From Galerina marginata (taxonomy: Eukaryota; Basidiomycota; Agaricomycetes; Agaricales; Galerinaceae), in contig JAECYW010000001.1 of assembly GCA_023014335.1 (NCBI GenBank), positions 1,116,001 to 1,180,000 of the forward strand: 64,000 nt of DNA. Direction: 5' to 3'. The notes under the pieces were generated by a model. That model was not told the origin of the DNA. It was given only the letters and a program-made list of their open reading frames with translations, and searched no databases. The translations under genes were made by a program, and so were the position numbers. Positions 11,043 through 22,989 of the stretch are shown here, in pieces. Numbering within the stretch: position 1 is the stretch's first letter; each line of letters opens with the position of its first letter.

Positions 11043-13343
11043 CTATGCCGCATTTCGGTAGGTCACAGAAGCATGAGTCCGTGATTTTATCCATCCTTTG
11101 AAACCCACAACGAGTAAGGTCCAGCAACATGCCAAGCAAGTTATGGCGACGGCGACATTGAGAAACATCATAACATCTACAAGAAAGATGATGTTAAAAC
11201 CAGCAGAGTTACAGGGACAAAATGTGCACCGACCGTCACGTCCTCTTCGCATGGCGGCTATTGTAACTTCTTCATCCGAGAACATAAAAACAAGACCACC
11301 ACAAGCCAGGAAAAAACTGGCAAGAGCTTCGGTGGGAGGTCGTGAAGGTAGAATGGATCGAGGCGGACCCAACCAGAGGAAGAAATATGTCAAACATCTC
11401 AGCACGGAGAAAGCGACAAGTAAGTTTCCCCATAAGGCGTGGATTTGAACCTGTTGAGAGTTTTAAACTATCAGACCTCCTGTCTTGCTACACGACTAAC
11501 CTGAAAGAGATATGTTTGCGCATGGGCGGCCATCGCCGCTCCTGTCACACCTATGACCAGAGCGGGGAATGGATTGTAGCTCCCGATATAGCTCACTGGC
11601 TCAACAATTGCTTTTTGCGGAACATCCGAAGGATGGCGAGAAGCAGGAAAGGTGGAAGCTGCAAGCCATTTGCGGACTCTCTTCGACTCGATGGCCATTC
11701 CAATAAGTCCAGCAAAGCAGAACATCACCTAAGCAAATGCTTCAGAGACGGAAACAAAACGTACGAGTTCGTGTATGCTGACCGCAATACTGATGTGCTG
11801 GATCTCCTTGGTTGTGAACGGATCGCCGGGGTTTGCGCCAAATCGCTCCATCCATGTGTTTGTTGCACCATAAAGGAATATAACAAACGATTCCACGAAT
11901 TCAGCGCTGTAAGGTTTCCCGGACGGTGGTCTATTCCATGCCCAGCCCAAATCCGCAAAGGATCCAAGGAATCGTGCAAATGTGAGCAAGCCATAACACC
12001 AGAAGATGCCGCCCTCTAGTTGGAATGGCAGGCGGGGATTAACGACGATGTCTTAGAGAGAGCCACAAGTCAACCCACTTATCAAATGAGCCAAACACCC
12101 GTTCACGTAATTCCCTCTGCAACCACCTGTACAGATAGTGCAGGTACAACCATGACTAAAGATGATAAAGGCTGACCAGTATAGGTGACAATTCCCATTA
12201 GAAGTTGTGCAAACCCAGCTATCACAAGCGACCTTTCAACAACTGCGAAAATACCTTTGCAAATTTGATACAGACGACCTGATCGCGTCAAGGAAGCCTG
12301 TCGTAATTTAGCAACGTGGAAATTGTCTTGAGAATGGTCCGGTGACTGCGATCCAAAAACAGTTCCCTCCGAGACCAATGAAAAATGTCTTCGATGTTGA
12401 TGAACAGCATTAGCCCATTGCTCTGTTTGACTGTGATCCGTCATGCCGTCATTTGGTTGCACATCCTGAAGGTCGACCGAGTGACGAATCATCTTTGCAG
12501 TCTCAAAATCCTCCGGTTCGTCCGTGGTAATTCCAGAGTATTCTGAACCTGCTTCAAGGTGAACCTCTTCGTTTTTAATGACCGTCCTCCAGAAGTTCTT
12601 GAATGATTTATCGGAACTCTGCATGAATTTGATAGAACGTCGCACGGCGTCAATGATATCAAGAGCGGACAGTGATATTGCGACCAAAAGGATAACATAG
12701 CCTTGTGAGCGATGCGCTGCACCTAGCAAGACTGTAGACTGCAGGGAACTTCTGAAGACGGCAATCTGAAATACTGACCTTCATACCTTCGCATCATGAA
12801 TTTAGTCAACGATGATGAATGCCAGAACAAGGAGCTCACATATTTGGGGTCATCTTCCGGTATAGACCACTTGCGGCACAACCCAAGGCACAAAAACCGT
12901 AAAATGACGCAGTCGCAAGACCGTGAGCGGCATGGTTTAAAGATCTTAACGCGATACCTTAAAAACGTCAGACCAGTTGTCATAATTGAGAGAGAAATAG
13001 AGAGCTTACCAACTGGAAGTGAAACAAAAAAAGCGAAACACATGAAAATTCCGTGAAAGATCATGAGGCCTTTATGTCGCTTCTCGTAACCCTCATCCTC
13101 GAAGTCGATAGTGTAATATGAAGGCTGGGTTGGAGCATGATACATCGTCACTTCAGTTTCGTTCAACTGAAGTAGTGGGGCGACATGGTGGTCGTGATGG
13201 TGTTCACCGCCGTCTCGTTTTTCGTACACGTCGTTCAAGCTAGGACGGTCAATATATCGGCCGTTAGCTGACGGCGAGGCGCATACTGCAGAGAGGACAA
13301 TTTGTAAAACGAGAGCTGCGCTAGCCCACCGGAAGTGCATCAT
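11043..13343 (-). CDS. Ytp1-like integral membrane protein with signal peptide
   Basis: Member of the fungal Ytp1/DUF2427 membrane family; biochemical role unknown. Model: complement(join(11043..11450,11501..11728,11783..12015,12079..12126,12177..12722,12779..12786,12840..12957,13010..13343)), 640 aa; every phase closes. A cleavable signal peptide (about residues 1-22) is followed by a His-rich stretch (EHHHDHH). Seven or more hydrophobic helices follow, with the family blocks HGIFMCFAFFVSLPVG, NMYEGAAHRSQGY, GIVTYTGGCRGNYVNGCLAH, LTFARFLGSFADLGWAWN and ATNTWMERFG. A polar loop of about 120 residues separates the two halves. Exon 6 is only 8 nt (12779-12786); without it MYEG-AAHRSQGY cannot be read. 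It is divergently oriented from the MFS permease. Confidence 0.85.
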
Positions 13344-14393
13344 GGAATGGAATTGAGGAAGGAAATGACATTGTTCAAGAAGGTTTGAGAAATATATCCC
13401 GCCTGGATCTTGATTAACAGAGGAACGATCGCAGCGGGAGCAGGTTTTGACTCAGGTGAACTTACAAAGCAAGACAAGATGGATTACCTTCCGACATTGT
13501 AAAATTAGGGCCCGGGGGGTTCGGCTAATTTGCGTCCACTTTTGGACCCCTTCAAGAACTTGATTTGCGGCATCACTTCCGGAAAAACCAGTTCAAGAGT
13601 CGGGACCTCCAGGAATGAACACCAAAAAGTATTTGCTACTTAATTATTTCGGGAGGGAAGCCACCTGGATATCTGAAACTTGGCACAGTTCCTCTCAGAC
13701 TCCCCAGCTATCGTTTAGCGAAGTTGTTGGAAAATTCCAAGTCGGGTAGCGAGTATGGCACCCTCGTCTTGGAGACACCAAACCATAACAACTTCCGGGG
13801 TTCTCGAAAATTCTACAACCGAATGGGAATCAATCAAGGATTCATAGATATTTGTAAACCAAAATATCCTGACCTTTAAGTTCAAGCCGAGTTATAAGCC
13901 CAAAAAAAGCCCCATAGGTTACCAAGTGGCACGAGGGACTACTGCAGTCTTACTCAGAATACCTTCCATCGGGTTTACTGAGCTGTTCCGTAAGTACAAG
14001 CGTTATGGTTCGAAGCAGAGTGTTTGGTCACGGTGTCTATGGAACGGGGTGCTGGTGATGTGGATCCTTGGGTTCACGTGTCTTACACGGACTCCCAAAA
14101 CAAATAGATACAGACAAACACCCAAAGGTCATTGAGTCTGTCTCCAAGTCTACTAGTAAGGTCAGAGCTCCTCTTGAACATGGCCCTATCGTCTGCTATC
14201 TTGAGCTCTTCTAAGGACCGCCATGAAACCACTTCCTCCGGCCAGCTCTGTTCGGCATGACGGCAGAATTAGCAGCTCGCTGACATCATTCCTGATCATT
14301 TCCGATTCTTCGGACCGCCGTACTAATTTTCCACACGTCATCGAGGTGGAAAACTTTTGCTTTATCGCCTTCCTTCACACATCTTGGAAGTCA
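13344..14393. other. Divergent intergenic region, Ytp1-like / MFS permease
   Basis: A 1,050-bp head-to-head gap. The frame at 14223-14393 runs into the MFS coding frame from an upstream ATG, but it lacks permease-like features and is more likely leader. I see no repeat or RNA gene. Confidence 0.4.
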
Positions 14394-16849
14394 ATGATGT
14401 CGGTTAGCAGATGGGTCTGGGGAAAAGGAGCCGCGAACCAGCAAGAAAGGGTACTTCTGGCAAAGATTGACTGGTTTATTCTATCCTACTGCTGTCTTAT
14501 GGTGCGTTGCAGCCACACTGTGCCCTTTGCACACTTATGAGCATCTTATCGCGCAGTATTTTTCTAATTGTGCGCCTAAACCCGTTTTTCGACGTCCCTG
14601 GACGCGCCTTGAACTTTTCTGTCTTCTTTTCCAGACCTGGATCGGTCAAATATATCAAATGCCTATGTTTCCGGAATGAAAGAAGACCTGCACATGTTCG
14701 GCACTGAATTCAATGTTAGAGCTTCCAATCAGTGCTTATTGCTCTCCCTTTCTGACATAGGGCCTTGTGCCCCGTTCTCCAGAAAATCAATACCATCTTC
14801 ACCTGTGGATATATCGTCGGAATGATACCCAGTATGGCTTGTTGCATCGCCCGCTCAACTGCAGCACAGGAAACTGATCTTTTTCTCAATAAGATAACCT
14901 CATGCTTCAAGTTGTATCTCCTCGTATTTGGTTCCCGTCTATGCAAATCATATGGGGTCTACTCACATTTTGGTAAGCATTCTAATGACATCTTTTGAAG
15001 TGTCCGCATCTTGGTTGAAATAAACCCAGTACAAGTGTCGTTAGGAATGTCAAGCAGGTGGGGAGCCTACTTCTTATGCCTTCGAGTCGTACTCATGATG
15101 CCAATGGTTATGATAAGGTTTACGCCATCCGGTTTTTTCAAGGAATGACGGAATCTTCGACTTTTGTAGGCATCCATTACGTGCTAGGGTCGTGAGTCCT
15201 TTCTAACATGCATCCTTCAGTTGTGAATTGAACCGTTCAGGTGGTACAAGCCAGCCGAACTTGGAAAACGTTCAGGCATCTTCACGAGCTCCGGTTTGAT
15301 AGGGACGCTGTGAGTAGTGTGCCACTTGCTATTTTTATCATAACGGAGAAAACATGATGAACTGAGGCTCATTCTTCCTCCACATGCCTAGGTTCTCTGG
15401 TGTCCTACAGGCTGCAGTCTACAGGTCAAGCAAACACGATCTAGTCGTGCCATATCTCTTTTTTTACGTTGAGGGGTTTACAGGAATCTGAATGGACAGG
15501 CAGGTCGTAGCGGATGGAGATGGTTGTAAGTCAATTGCCACATCTGAGTTATACGCGAGCATAAAGCAATCCTTTCAGATTCGTTGTAGACGGTATCATA
15601 ACTATGCCAATCGCGCTCTATGGTTTCCTTGTTTTTCCAGACCTCCCTCGAACGACCAAGGCGTTTTACCTTTCCGAGGAGGTACGTGTCCTCGGATAAG
15701 CTGTCGAATGGGTCTCATCGGATAGTTACTCCCGGTGTCCACCAGGAGCGCGTGTTGGCGTATGAACGCCTGGAGGACGTCAAGGGTCTAGAACAGGCTA
15801 AATCTCGCGAACTCTCTTGGAGTCTCTTACGAAGAGTCCTTGGCCATTGGAGGTGGTACGCTTGTAGCTTGCTGGTAAGATGTTTCCAGGTGTTATCACT
15901 TTTCATTAATTTCAATGCAAATTTTATCCGCTTCAGTTTGCCATTTCTGGGGAAACCGAGAGCTTTGGTTCTAACAACCTTATGGGACAATGGCTGAAGG
16001 CAATTGGAGGATATACCGTCGAGCAAATTGGTACGTACTTGTTAACTTTGATAACCGTTCAAGATAATTATCGAGGTAGTACCGCAGATTTTTATCCTTC
16101 TGGCGTTACTGCATTTGCCATCGCCTCAACTCTCGTGTGCGCCACTTGGACAGATCATACCCGAGTTAGGTGGCCTGTCCTTGTGTATATGTCCGTAGCG
16201 TGCATTATCTCTTCAATATGCATTCTCGTCTGGAGTGGTCCAACCGGTCTTAAATTCTTTGCATATTGTATGGCTCATACTAGTGCTATTTCCTATATAT
16301 ATCAGGCTATTAATCACCTGCCTCATAGATTTAGCAGGGGCATCATACGCAGGACAGGCTACGACATTCGCGTGAGTTTCTTCTATCCGAGATCACCTCG
16401 CACCCGCGTATTAGGGATTTTAATCCAATCATTCTGCTGCTGCAGATGGGCGAACCAAATTTGCGGTGACGACGATCAAGAACGCGCCGTCGTGCTTGCA
16501 TCTATGAAGTCCGAATATTTTTCCTATACTATTCGTATCAGCAAAAACTGACGATACTGGCAGCATGTGGAACAATGTCGTTAATGCCTGGTGGTCCATT
16601 GTCTTCTACCCTGCCACGGATGCACCACGCTTCCATAAAGGCATGATTGCGATGTTATGTGTCTGCGTAGCAACTCTGGGAATTACCTGGGTGGTGTACA
16701 CTCTCGAACGTCGGGAGTGGCGACAACGCCGCACGATCACGTTGGGATCTGGAGAAAAGAAAAATACCTTGCAGAGTAGGGGTCAAATACCCTCGGAGAA
16801 GACGGAGAGCAGTTCTCCGAAGGAGTCAGTTCACGAACTATCAAAATGA
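14394..16849 (+). CDS. MFS anion:cation symporter (allantoate/pantothenate/nicotinate permease type)
   Basis: Plasma-membrane permease of the Dal5/Fen2/Tna1 type; the substrate is not determined. Model, 17 exons, 487 aa: join(14394..14501,14557..14569,14635..14714,14783..14831,14894..14972,15030..15057,15118..15191,15241..15309,15392..15424,15484..15525,15579..15681,15746..15874,15937..16030,16088..16267,16338..16371,16446..16508,16564..16849). All phases close. Motifs: YFSNYLDRSNISNAYVSGMK, INTIFTCGYIVGMIPNNLML, YAIRFFQGMTESSTFVG, WYKPAELGKRSGIFTSSG, TTFAWANQICGDDDQERAVV, MWNNVVNAWWSIVFYPATDA. Exon 2 is 13 nt. The donor at 16509 (GTCCGA) is weak. A cytoplasmic charged tail follows the last helix. 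Exon density is unusually high, with several exons under 45 nt. Confidence 0.9.
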
Positions 16850-17235
16850 ACATGGCAAATCGTTGGTTGTGTTACTTCTCGTAGGTATTGAAATCCAGAA
16901 CAATTATGGTGTATGTACAGTAAAATCAAAGGAATCCAACGAATGGTGTTCTACATACACGTGCACAAAGGGGGGCTACGTTCTACAGGGCCCTGCCCAG
17001 AGCTGTTGGGCTATCTGTCAGTCGAGTTACCTGACATGGGAGCCAAACCCTCGTTACAAGTAGCTGTCGTAAAGAAAAGAATGACTGATATACAACGTAT
17101 AAACAATGAGTCCAGGCTCAATGGTGGGTATAGCAAAGAAAGTAGGGTATCGGTATAACCTTACAATTCGCGCTGGAAAGGTTGTCAGCATGAGAAAGGA
17201 ACCAAGACAAATAAAATTACCTAGAGATCTGTCGT
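16850..17235. other. Convergent intergenic region with a Cys-rich open frame
   Basis: A 386-bp gap between two stop codons. A plus-strand frame at 16863-17063 has six Cys in a spaced pattern (GVC..WC..TC..SC..IC) and ends in TAG, but has no ATG. It may be 3' UTR or a relic exon of a small secreted protein. Confidence 0.3.
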
Positions 17236-18358
17236 CTACCGTCTTAGTTGTTTAGGAGGAGGTACTGCAGACGGCGCAAATTTCATTTCCGTTGACGACG
17301 ATTGCGACCTGTGGGAACTCGACGGTCGGTCCCCTTCTGCGACAGGAGCCAAGCCATAAGGATTACTTTGCTGAGCCGACGGTGCCCAGTTGGAGGAAGA
17401 TCCGTAAGGCTGCTGGTTATTGTTATAATAACCTTGCTGCTGCTGGGGATACGAATACGACGCCATGTTTGCCGAAGGGGGGAGGTAGGTCCGCGACGGG
17501 GGAGCATAGTCAGTAAATGAAGGAGCTTGCCTGACTTCCGGTGCGTTGCTCCCACGTCCAGTGCTGCTGCTGCCCCTCACACTGATTCCAGTCTCTGAGG
17601 CGTCGTGGTAGCCGCCAGTGCCCATCCTCACAGGGTCAAAAGACACGGCGTCTTCGAGGAATTTTTTGTTGCGTCTCCGTCTCATCGCGAAAGTGGCAAT
17701 CAGGATGAGAATAACGAGACCTACGAAGCCGGCGATACCAAAAACGACGCCAGAAAGGACTTTATTTTGGAGGAAGGAGGTGGTGTGCGATGGACTCGCA
17801 CTCGCACTGGGAATGACTGAAGGTGCATTCGCAAATGTAATTAGAGTCGTCGTAGATTTGGGAATGTCGGAAGAAAAGGACGAAGAGGTGGTCGTCGAGG
17901 TCGTAAGAGTAGACGAGGTAGACGAACTTGAAGAAGTCAAAGAAGCTCTGGAGGGGGAAAATGTAGCGTTAATATGAATGGAACCGAATGAGGCTTGGAG
18001 CAACTTACGACGCCGAAGTCGAAGTCGACGATGAGAGGCTTGCTGAACTTGAAGTCCTACGTTAATTTATCAATCAAGCAATCAACTAAACCAAAAAAAT
18101 CTCGTACGAGGCTGATGAAGACGACGAGCTGCCCCCAGGTCTACCTGGCCTTGGCGTTGGCAGGGGTAAGGGTATCCCTGGTAGCCTTATTGGTCAAACA
18201 GGTCAGATATCGTGATCGGGTGATAGGTATTATGTACGGGGCTCACAGTGTCGAAAGTCCTATAAAAAGGGATGAAGAAAACTAGAAAGACAGACTTGCA
18301 AGCCAAACTGACCTAGAAATTGTCTCCTGTGCATTTTGTTCAAGGCGTGGGCGTCCAT
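17236..18358 (-). CDS. Ser/Thr-rich single-pass membrane protein (mucin-like, unknown function)
   Basis: I do not recognise a named family. Model: complement(join(17236..17947,18009..18056,18108..18177,18313..18358)), 291 aa; phases close. Seen: a Pro/Gly stretch (IPLPLPTPRPGRPG), then about 100 residues made mostly of Ser and Thr, expected to be heavily O-mannosylated. One transmembrane helix follows (GVVFGIAGFVGLVILILIA), then the basic stop-transfer MRRRRNKK. The cytoplasmic tail is rich in Tyr, Gln, Asn and Ser (YPQQQQGYYNNNQQPYG). This layout resembles cell-wall stress sensors of the Wsc/Mid2 kind, but no WSC domain is present and no clear signal peptide is seen, so the first exon (MDAHALNKMHRRQFLG) is the weakest part. 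It converges on the MFS gene. Confidence 0.6.
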
Positions 18359-19067
18359 CAAGGTCGCAGTCAATTTCAAAGGAGAATCACAAAGGAGTGT
18401 GGGGGCGAGACGTCTGTCTCTGCTGAGTAGTTGAAATGGAGACTGCGAGAAGAAAGAGGGAACGGAAAATCTCCGAGGGGTGGGGGGGGAAGGTCAGAAA
18501 GAGAGGAGGAGAGAAGAGAGATGGGTTGGCTGGGGACACTTGCCAACGTGCTACCGAACCATGGATGCTCCCATTCCCACCGAAAATAACCCAGGCTAGT
18601 CCCAATACCGATGCTTCTCTCCACTGTGGATCCAGGTTGGCATCCCAACAATGGTGCTCCCCACATGAACAACGTCGTTTGTGATCAGCTGTTCAGTGTT
18701 TAGACGCCCTGTGCATTGTTCGTGAATGGTTTCCCTGTAGGTCCACACCCACAATGCGGAATACAATAAGACAATGCGAGCCAGCCATAAACATTTGGAA
18801 CGCATTGTAAAGCCAGAAGCCTGTCGAAGTTGAGCAGCAGACGTGCCAAGCCTGTGCTCGGACATGTGTAGACATGTTCAATTTAAGGGATCAATTCAGG
18901 GTTCACAAGGTTATCCTCCGCTTCGATCACCGCTAATCAAACTGATCGACGCGCGTCATTGGCGTATGCAGTTGGATCCAAGAAATTCCAGAGGTTACAT
19001 TGTAGGGTACAGCAACAAGAAAGCGTATGTACTACAAGGAGCAAAATAGAAAGCAGATAGATAAAAC
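18359..19067. other. Intergenic region
   Basis: A 709-bp gap between two minus-strand genes. It has a purine-rich run (18440-18530). Frames at 18376-18881 have no family feature. No gene or RNA recognised. Confidence 0.4.
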
Positions 19068-20597
19068 CTAGCGAGAAATGGACAGCCTAGCTCCAGACCC
19101 GTAGGCCTCGCCGGCCTTGCGTTCCATGATTTCACGTAGTGGTCCTAATAATCTAGTGAACGCTGCCTCATCGAGAGCAGCAACTTTGAGTCTCGGCGCT
19201 GATTGGTCGGCGCGGTATATGGCGCTAACGGTCGCTGCACGGGGTGCCAGACGCAAGAGAGATAGTTCTGGAGAAAGGAAAACAGAATCAGTATCCCAAA
19301 CTAGAATAAATACCATGTCAGATAAACTGACCTCCAAAGTAATCTCCCTTCTTTAGGTGGCCGACTTTGAGCTCGCGAATATCCCCGTTCTCCGTCTGCT
19401 GGGTTTTTGTGACAATGGCCTCACCTTCCTCGATGAAGAAAAATGAGTCGCCCATCTCTCCCTGCCTGACTACGGCTTCTCCGTCCATGTACACGCTGCT
19501 AATCAGCGCGTCCGCAATCTTGCTCCGCTCCGGCGCGTCGAGGGACGAAAGCAGAGTCACTGTCGACAAGAATTGCTCGTACATCGTTCGCCGCCTATGT
19601 GCCGACTTCAAGATGATTGTGCGGAACGTGATGCGGTCCAGCGACCACAGCGTAGACGGTTCCATCGCCAGCACCGATGCCGCTCGCGGGTGACCGTACA
19701 TGAGCGCCAGCTCGCCAAAGGAGCTACCGGGCCTGCACTCCTGCACCATGATGCCGAACTCGGGGTGGAATTTAGGCTGCACGAATTTGTCCTCGCCACT
19801 GACGCCGGCCGCAATGCTCGCGGGTGGAAGGGGTTCGGGACGGATGAAGCAGTGCATCAGGCCATGATTCGACGACGTAGAAATACTCCCCGACGTCTCC
19901 CTGTCCTGATAATGACCTCGTTCTTGACGACATGGAGTTCCTGCATCGCGTTGAGGACGCCGGTCTCTTGCTCCTCGTCGAGATCCCGGAACATGATGTT
20001 GTTTCCAATCGCAGCTTTGATACGTCGTATTTGCTCTTCTTTCTTTGGGTAGACGGGCAACGGCTCGTCTGTGGTACTATCTACGGCGATAGTTTCTGCG
20101 GAGACTGACGTACGTCGTGCGAAGATCGCCGAGGACGGAGGGTGGAGATAGTCACCTTGATTGAGGGGAGTTGGGGTGGGGTTGTCGAAGGACGCGAAGG
20201 GGTTGGCGTTGCTGAGCGGCGAAGTCGGCGGCAGCTCGTTCTGGTTGAATCGCAGGGACGGCGGAGTGCGATCGCCACTGAGCAGCGCGTTTCCCGGGAC
20301 GTTGAGCGTCCCAAACGGGCTATGTGCGATGCTATCTCTGATAGATGAACGGGGCCGGGGGAACGGGGCGAGAGTGGGCAGGCCACTGCCACTGCCACCG
20401 ACAGGGCTGTCGCTGTACAGCTCGCTGGGCGCCGAGATGGACGTGGACCTGCTGGCAAGCAGATCCCGAGTACGCGCTCGCTGCTCCTCTAGACGAGACT
20501 GGAACCAGGTTGAACAGAACTGGAGAGCGTCTTTGGGCTGGACGCGGTGGACATCGCGGCTCAGGTCGCTCACGAGCTGGTCGAAGGTCGAGGACAT
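19068..20597 (-). CDS. BCY1: cAMP-dependent protein kinase regulatory subunit, with two frame breaks
   Basis: Binds and inhibits the PKA catalytic subunit until cAMP binds. Exons: complement(join(19068..19267,19332..20597)). Seen: an N-terminal docking/dimerisation helix region (LSRDVHRVQPKDALQFCSTW), a pseudosubstrate site ARRTSVSAE, and two cyclic-nucleotide domains. Their phosphate-binding cassettes are FGELALMYGHPRAASV and FGELSLLRLAPRAATV; both keep the cAMP-contacting Arg. As written, the frame is lost twice inside the first cAMP domain, by one extra base near 19905 and one near 19866. The 13 codons between them (QGDVGEYFYVVES) are in a third frame. Read literally the protein stops after 246 residues; without the two bases it would be 487 aa. 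No GT-AG intron explains it. Confidence 0.9.
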
Positions 20598-20737
20598 GGA
20601 GGGAGATGGAAGGAGATGCTGGGAAGACGCTCACCCTAAGTACAAAGTTCAAGTTCGTGTTCGGGCTCACGTGCAGGGCTATTGACAGTGAGAAAGGTAA
20701 CCAATACACTATAGTATATATTGTACACATAATAATA

Positions 20738-22442
20738 TCAATCAGAGTCATCAACCCAGTCTTCAGCAACCACCCGCTCCATGTACCGCTGTATCCATCG
20801 CGGTCGACGGGCAAACTGCGCGCGCAGTTCCTCTCGTCTCTGTGACGCAACGCTCTGTTCTGCCTGTCGGTTCTGAATCTCCAGTCAGGTGGTGCGTTTC
20901 TGGCGTTCGCTTCCGTCCTCACAACACCTTCTCTCCTGCGCAGCGCAACCCTTCTGCGATTCCAGATTGCCGGATGCAGTGTCGTTGCGAATAAGCCCAG
21001 GAATGTCGTGATCTTGTGTCCTAGACTAGGTTCATCTACCTGGGTGTCGGGCGCCGGATTCAACATCCTTTCCTCTTCTTCGATATTCATATTCGCCATG
21101 GAGTCAAACAACTGACTGGCCTGTAGATCCAGTGTCACAGGACCGACCGGGCCTGGTTGGACGGGTGGTGCGTTGGCAGCAGGTGCTGGTACAACATTTG
21201 GCTGGCCTGCATTCACACCAGGTCTTGCATTCTGTCCATCATTGCCGCGTTGTTGATTCTGGTTCTGTGGTATCCTGCCCCACCCATTCCTCATACCATT
21301 CCTTATCGGCCGCCATATCTCATACAACATCCATGCTAGAATGAGGATACCAAAGACAGGTTTCCGTGTCGGCGCGACAAAATAAAGAAGGAGCATTGTC
21401 CGTAGGATGAGCATCACCAGTGGGGCAAGAAGAGGACGAATGGGAATCTCGCGGATTTGAGGAAGGACCAGGGTTGTTCTGATTGGGAATAACAGGGCCA
21501 GCGTTGTTGTTCGCAACCCGGAGCGGCGGCATGCCGAGTTGTTGAAGCAGTTGGTTGACATGAGGCGGGATGGGCGTTGATTGGGACTGTACAGCTCGGA
21601 CGGTAGGCGTTGCTTGTAGCGACATGGAGAGAATACTGAATGTGTATGAAAGGACCTTGAGAGCATGTTCCTGGATGGGTGTCGGGCTCTGTTCAGAGTT
21701 TGATAATTGTAGAAATGATTGACCGCTACGGAAATAGGATAAGCAACAAGGGCCTCATGATAAGACAGGTAACGTACTCGATGACGGTTAGGTTGTACTC
21801 CACGCCACCTTTAGTCGAGGGTGGGAACTCTCCGTCCAGGATAGCAGGCCAAGTCCATCCGTTTCTTTCTAAAGTTTGAAAAGCGAGAGATCTAGCAGCA
21901 GGTGTGTTGTCCAGAGCGTCTGGGGGTGGCATGGTAGACGAAAGGCAAGATAGGGCCTTCTGATGCAGATAGAGAACAAAAGCCATGGGTGGCCGACTCG
22001 GAGGCGTCGTAAATTCCATGCGCATGGTGTTGTTGGAGCCCCATCGCATGGAAGGAGCAGAAGTATAAGTAGGGAAAGTAGGAGTGGGCAATGGCAGTGG
22101 TTGAACCTGGGGTAAAGATTGTGGTATCTCTGGCGGGAGCGATGACCAGGCCGACGGGTGAACGGCAAGATGGACAATGCGTGGCTCAGCCTAGAGCTGA
22201 CTGTGAGTGAAATTCCATGCTACAGACTGAACAAAACATACCTTCCAGAGGTTCTCTATATTTTCGTCATCTGCAAGCACTCTCCCCCGCCAAATGAGCC
22301 GCTGGCCTTCTGGACGGGGCTGGCCGGGACATGTACGATGTATCTCTTGCTTGAGGGCGGCTACGGAGCTGGATGGCAGGACGCGGACGACAAAGGAGCG
22401 AGAATAAGAGGGCAAATCGACATGGATATCTACGAGCGACAT
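20738..22442 (-). CDS. Ubiquitin-like-domain membrane protein (Herp-like)
   Basis: Probable ER membrane protein with an N-terminal ubiquitin-like domain, similar in layout to Herp of ER-associated degradation; inferred. Parts: complement(join(20738..20878,20923..21688,21774..22190,22242..22442)). The ubiquitin-like domain is in the first 67 codons (SVAALKQEIHRTCPGQ, QRLIWRGRVLADDENIENLW). A low-complexity Pro/Asn/Gln linker follows, then two hydrophobic helices (LLAPLVMLILRTMLLLYF and GILILAWMLYEIW), more linker, and a basic C-terminus ending AEDWVDDSD. The reading frame changes between 21440 and 21520. Either one extra base or a 70-nt intron (21448-21517) explains it. The last intron (44 nt, 20879-20922) is also tentative. 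About 485-507 aa depending on the choice. Confidence 0.6.
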
Positions 22443-22989
22443 GGCGGCTACAACTAACAATCCTTCACTCTAATGTATGGGGACCGGCAACGCCTGTGAA
22501 GAAATCGTGATGTTTGGCTCTGTTTGGCTTTCCCTCAAACTCTTCCTTTCGTCGGTTCTTCTTCGTTCCAGGCGAATTCAGCTGCTCCCGTCACATCTAA
22601 CGTAAAATAAAGTATCTAGACGTAGATAGAAAGTACCATACATTACCTTTACTTATCTAAGTAACATTTATTTCTTTGTTGAATGTTAAAATGAGGCCGT
22701 TTACAAAGTCAGGTCGGTCGTCAAAAGTCCATCATCTCGCATTGGGCGCTAAAAATCAAGGAGACAACCTTTCATCCCGAAATTTTAATTTGGAGCCCTA
22801 CAAATGCCCTTGAACTCAAATCCTTATTTTGAAGGGAATTGAGAATGGTCTTAAGTTTAAATTCGATGCAGAACATATGCCACATTCAAGCTTGAGGGAC
22901 AACACCGAAAAACCAGTTGTTTCTGGTCAAACTAATGGAAAAAAAGGTAAGAACAATTGGTAAAGGTATTTAACGTAGTAATTGACATT
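22443..22989. other. Intergenic region next to transposon-type fragment
   Basis: A 547-bp AT-rich gap between the Herp-like gene start and the transposon-type fragment. No gene recognised. It could include flanking parts of the decayed element, but no terminal repeat is clear. Confidence 0.35.

Noticed and set aside
18376..18884. Minus- and plus-strand ORFs upstream of the Ser/Thr-rich gene
   Set aside because: Overlap each other on both strands, no conserved motif; low-complexity purine runs explain them.
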